A stretch of DNA of 64,000 bases from Sphaerulina vaccinii (lineage: Eukaryota; Ascomycota; Dothideomycetes; Mycosphaerellales; Mycosphaerellaceae): contig JAKUDP010000002.1 in the NCBI GenBank assembly GCA_022570795.1, forward strand, positions 3,162,001-3,226,000, given 5' to 3'. A model generated the notes under the pieces. That model was given only the letters and a program-made list of their open reading frames with translations, was not told the origin of the DNA and did no database searches. A program made the translations under genes and the position numbers. Positions within the stretch are counted from its first letter, which is position 1. Every line of letters starts with the position of its first letter. Below are positions 9,069-19,983 of the stretch, piece after piece.

Positions 9069-11421
9069 TCAAGTCATCGATAGCGCAGGGCTAGAGAGTC
9101 CGTCTGCATTCAAGACACACGTAGTCTGTACGCTCTGGAATCGTCGATAGATTGGTGTAGCTCTCGCCTGTCGCTTCGCTGGCGTGGTGAATATGTCTTC
9201 CGCGGAAAGGTCGAGAGGTCTCTTCTGTAATGGTGTCACTGCAGCTTGCTTGCGCGACTGTGAAGCAGGTGTCGCGGGCGGTGGCATGCTCATCGATCGC
9301 AATGAGCGCAGTTGCTTCGCGACCGTGATGGACAGGCTCGAAGCATTGGCATACTATTCACATGGTCAGCGTATGAAGGAGCCGAGTAGACAGCGATACT
9401 GACATAGCTGTTGACGTGTCTTAGCGGGTCGAAAAGCTCTTGCTGCAGTTTGTCGTACATGGGCCCTTCCTGCACAGGCACATAGTACGGCTTGTTGGAG
9501 ATCGAGAAGCGTGCCTTGTGCGCTCCAGCGGGATTTGCCACGAAATCCTCAGCCACGAGATATGCGAGTATCGACTTGACGGTATCGATGGGAATATCTG
9601 TCGATAGTTCAGTGTACCACTCACCAACTGAAGAAGCACAACTCCTTACTCAGTGACTTGGCAAGGTCTTCTTTGTTGCGCTTCAGGCCGTGCTGGAGTG
9701 CGAGATGCATCACCCGGCGCTTTGTAGTCAGATCTTTCATCGTAGCCATGAGCTTATCGTCGTGGCCGAGCAAAAGGCACTGATAGCAAGCGTGGTCTTC
9801 TGGCATTCGAGGATCTTCCGAGCCTGTGAAGCCATAGCAGTGGAGGTGTTGCCATGTGCCACAGAAGGAGCAACTGATCTAGAGAGGAAGGTCAGTACGG
9901 GACATGTTCGCTTACTTTGCATGAGACTCACCATATCACCTTCCTCCTCTTGATGACCACATTGGCACAACACAATATCAGAATTCTTCGAGCTTGCTCT
10001 TGTGACACCTGCGGCTTTCAAAGCGTTCTTCTGGAGCTTTGCTTTGTCTCTCTGAAGTCGCTGGGCAATGTTGGGTAACAGAGTGAGCTTTATCGAAGCT
10101 GCAGGTTGCCTCACGGCCTGAGTTTGAGTATCTCCTTGGCTCAACAATTTGGGCTTCAGCATGCCTTGCAAAGCCTGCTTCATCTTTGGCACATCACTAG
10201 ACTGGGTGTCAATGTGTGCCTGAACTGTACTCAACATCCGCACGGGAGTTGGGTCGTTCGCTGATAGGGTGTCGTCCTCGACCGGCTTTGCAGCCACTGC
10301 TGATGTAGGTGCAGGTGTCGCCATAGCCAGTTCGGAATCAGCTGCTCGAGACACAGTCGGCGGCGTGCGTCCTGCATCCACCTCTGTGTTGTCTGGGAAG
10401 ACGGTGGAGATGTCATCGGGCAAGACCTCTGTGTCGATCTCAGCCTCCTTAGTACTGGACGAGTTGTACTCAAGGCATGAGGGAATGCGGACCGGCTCTG
10501 CGACGCCTGACAAAGCTCGAAGCGCTGGCTGATGCAGATGAGAGATCTTGAGTGATGTGCTGTGGAATGCAGAGCGCATATCGTCGAAGGAGCGACTGTT
10601 CTTCTCCCAACCATGTGCTCGAGCAAAGACTAGATCCTTGCTTGTACTGGGCTCGAAGCCTGGTACCTTGAAGTCTTTGACGTCCTCAAGATAGAAGAGA
10701 GCCATGGATACATAGCGTGTTGCTGTAAGCGCGGTCAGATATGGTCGGTACGTAGGAGAGATCAGGCTCACCTGGCAATTCTGGCAGCACATCGCAAGTT
10801 TTTATGATCTGGCGTAACAGGTCGTGCAAAGCCTTGCTCGTGGCTTCTACAGTAATGCCGTGTTCACCTGGGCTGTCAATTTCAATACCAGCATACAGGC
10901 GACCACCTTTTCCGTCTGAGTGATACTTGATGGTGAACGTGTAGGTCTCGACAACCTTGTCCCTATCGTCAGGATCCGTATGTACGTAGACTTGAAGAGC
11001 TTTCAAGGTGCCGTCCCTGAGAGCGACGAAAACGCCCTTTTCCAGCCAGTCAAGGAATACATCAGCTCGCTTGCTTTGCTTGCGATTGAGCTTCATCATT
11101 GACGTTGACAGCCCGTCTTCACGTGCAGAGGGCTTTGCCAGGTTGCCGTTGACGTAGTCTCGATAGGAAGGAATGCGTCCACCAGATCCTGACGAGTAGC
11201 TCTGTTGGCTGAACGCTTTTTCGGCGAACCAAGCCCGCAAATAAGCCAAACTACTAAGCTATTGCAAGGAATGTTAGCAGCGCAGTGAGTTGATGTTTAC
11301 TGGGGAGACTCACGCCACCGTGAAGTAGTGTCTGTACCACTTCGAGACTCTGCTTCTGCGTCATGGCGGTCTTGGTCTTGGTCTCTGCCATGCGCGTCTT
11401 CTGCAGCTGCATGGTCGCCAT
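9069..11421 (-). CDS. hop1: Meiotic HORMA-domain protein Hop1 with PHD finger, six exons
   Basis: Exons: 11421-11314, 11258-10772, 10722-9932, 9878-9650, 9597-9404, 9353-9069; 697 residues, every join in frame, introns 49-55 nt. The HORMA domain begins in exon 1 (QSLEVVQTLLHGG) and continues in exon 2 (LSSLAYLRAWFAEKAF; then LQVYVHTDPDDRDKV and ETYTFTIKY). After a long disordered linker, a C4HC3 zinc finger spans the exon 3/4 join: CQCG, then SCSFCGTWQHLHCYGF, then ACYQC, matching the PHD finger of Hop1 orthologues. A winged-helix-like segment follows (NIPIDTVKSILAYLVAEDF). Hop1 assembles on meiotic chromosome axes, promotes double-strand breaks and is a Mec1/Tel1 target; this is family knowledge. 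The C-terminal tail is basic (TPAKRQARATPIYRRF). The alternative donor at the exon 4 end would break the winged-helix motif and was discarded. Confidence 0.88.
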
Positions 11422-13754
11422 TTTTGTGGGTGGTGTTTCGGTGATGTTGTTGTGTTCGAGAGAAGTCGAGAAGTTGAGGTGGCATTGAAGTGGAGTAGGT
11501 CGCGAACTGCGAAGGAAGGTGAGTATGAGTTAGGCAGGCACGAGGAGCGACTTCCTCACATTTCACAATTGAGGAAGGTCCCAAATGGCAGATCCTGGGA
11601 ATTGAGCTCAGATGGTAGTCGTCCTCTTGGTCGCTGGCGGTATGGTCCAACACTCTGTACCGAATATACTGCATTCATCAGTTCTCAGCACTCTTCGACG
11701 CGGTTATGAGGTATGTTGCCAGCAATTATCTCTGCCATTTCCATGCGTGCTCTATGCACACAAGAGCGACTATGGTAAGCTTATCCGCTGCTCATCTAGA
11801 TGATCATACGCCAGATGCACCGAGCCGTGTTGCTCCAAAACCACCCTCACGCTCACTATCACCCTGCGGTTGTCCATGCCATCGTACGCCTGGCTCCAAT
11901 GCTCTTTCCGTTCTAGTTGTCTTCGCATCATCTCCACCTCAGCGAGACACCTCCCACCCATGAGAACTACGCACTCTTCCATCTCGTCCCAACCTCGAGA
12001 TTCTGATCTTGGCCGGCAATCATGACCCACTCCCAGACATGCGAGCATCCGCAGATCAAAGGACATGGGCGTCCACAACACTCCTCACGAAAGGCTCCAG
12101 ATCCAATTCTGAGACTCCGGCATGGTCGCTCGAGGCGTACCTGAATCACTCAGCGAGCGCTGAGCAGCCTGCGGGCAGCGAGAAGAGCGGACGCGGAATT
12201 GAGATGTCGTTATCGAGGGCGAGTGTAACGCGGGACGTCCGAGCGTACTGTCAGTGGCGTGGGCTGGGCAAAGCGGCCTGTGCCTGATTGACCTTTCATG
12301 TGCCAGCGGATTTGCGCGACTACATGCCATTGTTCTTGCAACGCACCTCACCAGCGCATCGCGTCCGCGACCTTAAATCGAACGATACCATCTTTACCTG
12401 AAGAGCTCGCAAGGAGGCATACCATACTGCACCATCTTACAACACGTCCCGAAGTGCCTGCAGAACGCGAGCTTCGATGGCCACTCTTGAGCCTACCACA
12501 ATGAGCAATGGCGATATGGAAGTCGTGTCGATGGAGGCTCCTTCTTCAAGGCTGCCGTGAAGCTTGTCGTTGAGAAGCTGCGTATAGAGGGAACCGAGTA
12601 TGATACCTCAAGTTGTTGCTGGCACGACGAAACGGCGCAGGCTTCCAGAAGCCAAAGACTTACAGCGGGTTTGCGCATCTGAGTTGGTTGCTAGTCTCTG
12701 GCGGACACTGCCAACCATGCCAACCCGTTCGTCTTGCGGTTGCTATTGGCCGCGGGCTTTCATTCAGAGAGAAGCCAGCTAGTGCAGTCCAACTCCGATG
12801 CGTGAAGACGCTGTAGGACTGCTGTGAGCATACGAGCTGTGATCCGAATGCTTTTTGGCATTGGATCTTGCGTATACAAGTCACTGATGGCCTTCCATTG
12901 CCCGAAGTGTATCTTAACCCAAAGCAGTACTACCACGACCGTAGCACCTCTGCAGGTACTCGAATTGCCGACGAAGCTGGCCCACAGATAGCGCTCGAAA
13001 CGCGGACACGCAGCTGGAAGCAACACCCGGCGGAAAGCTCCAGAGGATAGCAGCAGACTGCCAAATACTAGGCTCGCTCGGCAACTGTCAATGTTGCGGT
13101 CACATCTCAACACTTTCCCGCGCATCGCTCGAGTCCTGGATGATAGTACGGGCCTGGCTCTCTTGGTTTGTGCGTCTGGCGGCTGGTCACATCTGAGGAT
13201 ATAGCTTCGTGTCGTCGAAGACGTCTCCCAACAGGAATCATGACGTCCAGCTCCATGCTGCGAAGACTGTGAGGATAGTGGCTGCCGCGGCGAATTCGCA
13301 GCTTGATATGGCGTTCACTCTCCTGTTCACCTTGGTCGGCGGTCATTGAAGATTTGGCGCAAGACCCTCTCCGCGAAACATCGACTCTGGCGGCAACGAG
13401 GAAGGTGTTTGCGGACTGGTAGTGTCGAATTGGCACGAGACGAACTCGAATGTCGTGAGGAGCGACAAGTGAAGCTATAGTGATGCAGCACGCGTCGAAC
13501 AAGCTTGGGCCACAAACATTTGATGCCTGCAACCCGTCACCGTCGCGACAAAAAACACAGAGTGGGTATCTGGGCGCCCTCCTGGGCGATGACTGTTTCG
13601 CATTTCTCGAAAAAGTTCTTGTTATCGACATCGACTTTCGTGTAGAGATTCGCCCTCGCACGAAAACGACTGCCTGCACTGCTCGCACTGCACTTGTTCT
13701 GGGGGAATCACACAAACACAACAATTTACTGATACCAATCAGCACAGATTGAAC
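11422..13754. other. Gene-poor intergenic region, 2.3 kb
   Basis: Between divergently transcribed hop1 and the YTH-like gene. Frames such as 11770-12081 (-), 12085-12351 (-) and 12760-13125 (-) lack family motifs or plausible splice continuations. The last 300 bp before 13755 is pyrimidine/ACA-rich as expected for a promoter and leader. I see no supportable gene; small unannotated genes or relics cannot be excluded. Confidence 0.4.
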
Positions 13755-16700
13755 ATGGCGAGCGACGCCAACCCGTCGTCGCCGTCTTTCGACTCGCAGG
13801 CGAAGGACAGCACGCCCACCTGCAGCGGCGAAACACAGAAGACGGCGGCAGGCTCCCAGAGCACTACCACCCAACGCAAGCCCATCATCAAGCTCAATAC
13901 CACCACTAGCACAGGCCAGGCACCTCGCACTGCCGCCGCCTTGTACCCATCCACGATCTGGTCACCAAACACAGGCTCAGATACCAGAAGCGCTGGACTC
14001 CCACCGAAGCCAACCTGGACCAGTGCACTCTTCCCACCCGGCACATCCAGCGCTAGCAATAATGTGAAGGAGTTTGCTGGCTTCGGAGTTAGCGCCGCAG
14101 ATGGCGAAGTGTTCGACCACGACAACAACAACCACCGTGCAGATTTCAAGCCACTCAAGCCACGGAGTTCCGTCGTCCGCTTCACACAAACCAAAGAGTA
14201 TCACAACCCACCTGTCGACACCAAGGGGTCCCACGATCCAACCAAGCCAGGCGCCTTGGTGGTCATGACAGATCCACTCCCGCAGCACCAGTTTCCCAGC
14301 GTCCAGCAGAAGCCCAACATGAACTGGTCGAAGGCTAGCGGGCCTCCGACACCCACCATCTGTATATCGCCAGCCGTGGACTCGCCGCCAAATCACGCAA
14401 GTCGACCCTCAATGTCGAGCGCTGCATCGTCGTTTTCTCACAGCCAGTCGAGTGAGGGTGACAAAGACTCCGACAAGCCGGCGCACGACGTGTGGACCGA
14501 GGATGGACAAGGACGTTGCTTGCGCCGTGCTTTGAAAGACCCCAATGCGCAGTGGGAGGTCACCTACGATGGCGCTCTGACTGTACTTGCTGCCGCCAAC
14601 CCCGAGCATTACAAGATGGTCGCTGGCGTAAGTCTTCCTTCCAAGCCACTCCGTGCACCATTTACTGATCAAGCGCAGAGTGTCGTTATCAACATCAAGA
14701 CGGAGTTTATCGAGAACCTGATCACGTCTATCCGCTCGGGCAAGTACTCTGTCATGGACCGTATCAGTCAGCGCATCATGGAGGCATACAATAGCCGCAC
14801 ATCGACACAGCGCGTGCTATTCATGTTCTCTGTCAACGGCGGCAAGAAATTCTGTGGCCTTGCCGAGATGTCGGGACCTTGGGATCCAGCTGCCTTCATT
14901 GATGGATGGATGGAGAATCCTGAGTGTCAGGCATGCGCTGGGTGAGTACCGCGATAATGTTGATGTCACAGCCACAGCTAACGTCTTGCAGCTCATTTGA
15001 AATTAGATGGATTTATATCAAGGACGTGTGGTATTCGAGCTTCGAGGAGATCCGCCAGCCTACAAACCAACATCCCGTCAGCAACATGTGGAATGGCATG
15101 ATGTTTCCCAACGAGACCGGTCGAGCGGTGGTCAAGCTCTATGTCCAAACACCTTCGACTTCCAGCATCCTTGGTTATCCTAAGAACTATCCTGAGAACT
15201 ACGCCCGCCGCGATGGCCTCGACAGCGCCCAGCGCAGAGGTGCTCAGAGTGCTCGCGGAACACGAGGTGGCGGACGCGGCGGCTCCAGACAAGGTGCAAA
15301 CAACAACTCGTGGCGTGGGCAGAGCGCACAGAAGAACAAGCATGGAGTCGTTTACGACCATCAGGACATTGACGCTACGCCCACTGCGGCCAAGCCAGGA
15401 CGACTCACTGGTCTCGTGCAAGCTTCTCCTGGATCCGGTGTTCAAGATGTTGGTGCAGTGCAGCCTGAAGAATTCAGCCGGGTATCCTTCGATGAGAATG
15501 GCGACATTGTTCTGGAGACGACTACGGTCACGAAGACACTTCGGAACTTGAGCAGTGCAAGCTCCTCTTTCTCGTCAGCCGGCAGTGGCTCCCAACACAG
15601 TGGCATGGGTCGCAGATCGCAGAACTTCATGCCGCCACGTCTGAATACACGTGCTAGTCATGGAAGCCTGCACCGTTCTCGGCACAGCGATACCATGAGC
15701 GCCAGCAGCGGCTACTCTAACGTTCAGGCATCTGCTGCTGTCCGCAGTCCACAAGGCGTCTCCCCAGTGTGGACTGATCGTCAAGCTGGACTTCAGCAGT
15801 CGGTTTCTATGAGCGCTCTTGGCTCGCAGGCTCTTGTTCGGACTCAAGACGCTCGAGGGCTGTTGCCCTCTGGTTCGATGAACAATCTGCCACTCAAGCT
15901 TGCTAGTGTGCCCGAGCACCGTCAGCACTCAGCGCAGCGAGCAGAAGTGTTTCCACCCATTGGACAGCACTACGATGGATCGCTCCCACTGCGTGACACC
16001 TCGGCCGCTGGCGCACATTCTCTTGGAGTCCAGGACACACCGACACACCGCTCGAATCCGCAGATCAAGTTGGACACTGCGATCGACTTCGGCATGAGTC
16101 CCGAGGCCAACGTGCACCAGCTGAGAGCTCGCTACCACTCTTTGCAGGCAGACAGCCACAACCTGCAACATCAGCTGCACACCCCAGGTACGACAGTACC
16201 AGTTCGCCAGCTCCTCGAGGCTCAATTGGTTCAGAACGCCATCGAAGTCCGCACAGTTGAGGTGGATCTGGGCATGATCTCAAGCTCGTCTGAAGGTCTG
16301 TCACCAGAGCGCTATGGCAGCTTTCAGCACGGAGACAGCAGCTCAACTTCGTCAGGAGGAGGCTCCAGCCTGTCTCCGATGCGGCCTGACCAGGGAAATC
16401 ATCTCGACTCTGTGTCGATCATCGGCTCTCCGCACCACTTCGCTCGTGGCGGCCACTTCGCCGGCGCCAGAGATGGCCTGTATGGCGGCCAAGTCTCGAG
16501 TCAGCACCCACACGGTCGTGCCATCCAATCTTCGTGGCTTCTACACGGCTCGAGTGGCAATGAGACTGCCCTCTCACCCAAGTACGATGGCAAGGACTTC
16601 GCCGTCCAGGTCCCAGACCACAACGCCAGCACTTCTCAACTGAACAGAAGTCCACTCAACTTCAGCTTTGCCGGGCTCTCCACAGGCTCTGGCCAGTCTA

Positions 16701-16819
16701 CCAACGCCAAGGGTCGAGGCTCTGGACAGTCGACCAACAACAAGGGTCGTCGAACAATGGCTCAGGCCGTGTCGAAGCGTCAGGATGACAAGGAGGGTGG
16801 CGTTCGACTTGATAATTGA
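13755..16819 (+). CDS. YTH-like RNA-binding protein with long disordered tail
   Basis: Exons 13755-14627, 14679-14941, 14992-16819; 987 residues. The first 260 residues are Ser/Thr/Pro-rich. A YTH-like (PUA-fold) domain covers about residues 270-430: SGKYSVM, LFMFSVNGGKKFCGLAEMSG, FEIRWIYIKDV, HPVSNMWNG. The second intron interrupts it. The spacing and motifs FSVNG, FCGLAEM and the W-x-x-KDV element match YTH domains, which read N6-methyladenosine in RNA. However, the Trp of the usual KYxxW motif appears as Met and the second Trp of the usual WxxDKW loop is not evident; see findings. Downstream lies an RGG stretch (RGGGRGGSRQG) and about 500 residues rich in Ser, Gln and Gly. The start is the first ATG in frame. 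Intron 1 is 51 nt, divisible by three and stop-free, so both splice forms are translatable. Likely cytoplasmic or nuclear mRNA regulator. Confidence 0.72.
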
Positions 16820-17659
16820 ACAATTGTTTGATCTCTTCTGCATTACCGATCACTGGAAGATGTTGACACAACCACGCGCAACGACTTCGTTTCTTTGTCC
16901 GGCATAATACTTCGGTTGCGAGCGAGGACGAAGCTCCTCAGGTACTGCCACTGGAACTTTGCACTACAGATGAGCTTTTGAAGCTGATTGATTGTGTTTG
17001 ATCCTCAAGCACGATACCGCTGTGATGCAGTACACAGGAACTTGACACGAGAGTACGCAAGGCCGTGTATGAGGTGGACCCTCTTGCTTAATTCCCTTAG
17101 CAGCAGGAGCGAAGCCCGTCGAGGCCGCAGATTAATGGGATTGAGGTGCAGCGTGTACTGCTGGTGTTAATTAGTGCTTCATGCTTGTATCAAATCTCTG
17201 TGCGTAACATTTTTCACCGTGTCTCCTCATATTGACATACAGCGGTCTTGAGATCCATGGCTGCACCTGGCTGCCAGCCGACTTACAGGCGTACAAGTTG
17301 CGTGGACGTGGAGACCTTCACTCTACAGCAAGTGGACAGCTCCGAGTCCATCGATGGGCGGGAAGATGAACATCTGTACTCATTTTCTTTGCTAATCTGG
17401 GTTTCGTCAAAGGTGGCACAAGAACATGCATTGAAAGCTATGCGTACAGTCGTTACTGTGGGAATGATTTGATAGCATTGCTCTATGGGTAGTCGACCAG
17501 ACCCACATCTACAAGCGCCGAGCTCAGACGACATGTCTACAGTTTCACACTAGCTGCGCCGCAGCGAGCGTCTACATGGCAAGTTCTGGGCGCATATATC
17601 ATCTCACCAACGTCTGTACTACACTGGTAAGTCCTTCATCATTCATTCCTATTCAAGTC
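16820..17659. other. Intergenic, 840 bp
   Basis: 3' flank of the YTH-like gene and 5' region of the HET-domain gene. An in-frame ATG at 17576 precedes a GTAAGT at about 17630, so a leader intron is possible. No other feature seen. Confidence 0.4.
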
Positions 17660-19534
17660 ATGCCTTTCTTTTCACGTTCGAAGAAGCAATCAGCGCTGGT
17701 CGCTCCTGCCACTCATGCTAATGTTCTCTCTGCTGGCAAGAGCGAAGACAAGCTTACAACTATACAACGAGCGCGAGCTATACCACAGACATACCGAACC
17801 ATAGACTCCGAGAAGAAAGAGATCCGTCTCCTCAAGCTATTCCCTGGCAAGACCACAGATCCACTACGATGCGCTACCCAGGTCACTTGTCTGCGAGCTC
17901 GCAAGGTACCTATGTACGAGACTATCTCGTATTGCTGGGGCGAGAACCCAGGCCAAGGCATCATGGAAATCGATGACCACCCGACTGTCATGACGAAAAG
18001 TGCCATTCAAGCCTTGCACAGAGTGCGTCATATCTCACAAGAGCGCATACTCTGGATCGATGCTGTTTGCATCAACCAATGTGACGACGTCGAGAAGAGC
18101 GACCAGGTTTTCCTCATGGGCGACATCTATCGAGGCGGACGCCATAATTTCGTGTGGCTTGGTGATTGTGGTGACCAGGAGGTGAAACGGGTTGAGCAGG
18201 CGCTCAGAGCCGTCGTCGAGAATATTGAACAAACGCGAATGAATCGCTACATCTGGGAGATGATGATGCGGAGTAGTATCGAGCGGAGTAGTACCGATGC
18301 TCTGAGCGAACACGTACGTGTTTTGAGTCGTGTTATTGACTTGACGGATCTGCTCGTGTTGTATCGACGTCCATGGTTTCGGAGACTGTGGGTTGCTCAA
18401 GAGGCAGCGCTGTCTTCAAACAGCACATGTTACCTCGGCCAAAGCTCGTTCAAGTTGGATGATCTCCTCGATTCGGCCGTCTGGTTACTACACAACTACA
18501 GCGTACTCCCTCCGCTCGTCAGAAACGAAGAAGGCATACACGCGGCACGATGCATGTGGCACATGCTGAAACGAATAGATGCACCGAGCCCGGGGATGTT
18601 GCAGGTATACGTTTTGACACAGAACTTCTTGGCCAAGGATCCGAGAGACCATGTCTTTGCGCTGGCGGGTCTGTATACAGACCAGCGACCACATCTCAAT
18701 ACGAGAGGCATATGTTTGCGTCCGAATTATGCCAGGGCCACCGCCAATGTCTTCCGTGACGCTACCCGTGCTTGTATCGAAGATACTAGCTCACTACAGG
18801 CTCTGCAATTCGTTCAGCCTTCAAGAGTTCCTCCCGGCGCACCTTCATGGACGTTGCGATTCGACGCTGGACCAACTGGACTTGACGAAGATCCACTCTG
18901 TAGACTTGACCATGGGTTCAGAGCAGATGGCAATCTGGAAAGTGTTGTCATGTTCTTCCCAGAGAACACTCTGAAAGCTCGAGGATTTGATGTCGATGGC
19001 ATCAGTGGGTACGGGTCTCGGTTCAGTCAAGCGCGACCGTGGAATGAGAATGCTCAGCTCATAGCTCAGGCAGGATCCATGATCAAGAGGTGTCGTGTCG
19101 GCAGAGACTGGGCTGGCGAATTGGGCATGTTGCTCATCGCTGGCCGCAGCAACAAGGAAGACGTTGCCCATGCTGGAGACTTCAGAGCATTCGTGAAGCA
19201 CTCAGGTCAGAACCCTCCTCGGTCGACAACTGCTGGCCCGGGATGGCTATATAACGAGAAGAGCTTCCGCGCAAGTCGCTGGTTCGCCAGATTCGAGCAG
19301 ACGATGTACGGTCGTCGGTTCTTCATGACTAAAACAGGTCTGGCTGGTATTGGACCGGCGGAAATGCAGCCAGACGATAGGGTCGTCGTCCTCTGCGGAG
19401 GTTCAGTGCCGTATCTACTACGTCGTGTGCCAGGAGAACGTACGTATGAGCTGGTAGGCGTTTGTTATGTGTTCGGCATCATGTTTGGAGAAGTGAAAGA
19501 TTGCCTGCCTATGCACTGGCTTAGTATATTGTGA
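17660..19534 (+). CDS. HET-domain (heterokaryon incompatibility) protein
   Basis: Single exon, 624 residues from Met at 17660; an in-frame ATG at 17576 would add 28 residues but lies across a splice-donor-like GTAAGT and is less likely. The HET domain covers about residues 85-240: YETISYCWG, ILWIDAVCINQ and VFLMGDIY, with the closing FVWLGD, the canonical order in fungal HET proteins. The C-terminal 380 residues include the frequently associated segments RRPWFRRLWVAQEA, DPRDHVFALAGL and a tail with VVVLCGGSVPYLLR. HET domains relate to bacterial TIR domains and trigger cell death on non-self recognition in some proteins; most genomic copies have no known role. No NACHT, WD or ankyrin repeats are fused here. 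Adjacent genes give no functional link. Confidence 0.92.
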   Translation: MPFFSRSKKQSALVAPATHANVLSAGKSEDKLTTIQRARAIPQTYRTIDSEKKEIRLLKLFPGKTTDPLRCATQVTCLRARKVPMYETISYCWGENPGQGIMEIDDHPTVMTKSAIQALHRVRHISQERILWIDAVCINQCDDVEKSDQVFLMGDIYRGGRHNFVWLGDCGDQEVKRVEQALRAVVENIEQTRMNRYIWEMMMRSSIERSSTDALSEHVRVLSRVIDLTDLLVLYRRPWFRRLWVAQEAALSSNSTCYLGQSSFKLDDLLDSAVWLLHNYSVLPPLVRNEEGIHAARCMWHMLKRIDAPSPGMLQVYVLTQNFLAKDPRDHVFALAGLYTDQRPHLNTRGICLRPNYARATANVFRDATRACIEDTSSLQALQFVQPSRVPPGAPSWTLRFDAGPTGLDEDPLCRLDHGFRADGNLESVVMFFPENTLKARGFDVDGISGYGSRFSQARPWNENAQLIAQAGSMIKRCRVGRDWAGELGMLLIAGRSNKEDVAHAGDFRAFVKHSGQNPPRSTTAGPGWLYNEKSFRASRWFARFEQTMYGRRFFMTKTGLAGIGPAEMQPDDRVVVLCGGSVPYLLRRVPGERTYELVGVCYVFGIMFGEVKDCLPMHWLSIL

Positions 19535-19983
19535 AATGTGAGGCATACATACATATCATCGACAACGATCGAATCCGTGCTCGGGTCACTCTTCTATCGC
19601 CTCATCTGGTCACGTTAGCACGCACAACCATCACATCGATAACAGATGTGTGCTACGAGGAGGAAGAGGAGGTCTGTCTGTAAGCGCCGAAGATTGTGCT
19701 TGGCTCTGCAAGGCGCACGGACCGTGGGATCTTTCACGCATCGAAGCGCCGACTTCTCTCCAATCATCTTGCAAACATGTACCTGAACACTAAAGTCCAG
19801 CATTCGCTTCGCAAGCAGCGTTCGAGCGCGATTGGATTCTAGATATACTTAAGGAGGATCCCACGTGTGACTTCGTGATGGCTCCGGTAAGTTGCTGGAC
19901 AACCTTTCCATTTCCTACAGCTCGTGTCAGACAGAAAAGGCCATCAGTCGCCATAATATACAGCGTCAGGTACGACTGTCAAG
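19535..19983. other. Intergenic, 449 bp, with possible leader intron
   Basis: An ATG at about 19878 is followed within 9 nt by GTAAGT, and a CAG lies 20 bp before the next gene's ATG (19984). This looks like a spliced 5' leader with a short upstream frame. No gene otherwise. Confidence 0.35.

Noticed and set aside
9601..9650. Alternative donor GTGAGT at the end of Hop1 exon 4
   Set aside because: It would give a 27-nt intron or break the winged-helix segment; the GTAAGG donor at 9649 restores NIPIDTVKSILAYL in frame.
11770..12149. Minus-strand frames in the hop1/YTH gap
   Set aside because: Charged chains without family motifs, no splice joins tying them together.
13107..13874. 255-residue frame on the - strand
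   Set aside because: It overlaps the promoter and first exon of the YTH-like gene on the opposite strand, shows no motif and is a shadow frame.
14993..15445. Minus-strand frame inside the YTH-like gene
   Set aside because: Antisense to a well-supported coding exon; composition reflects reverse complement of coding sequence.
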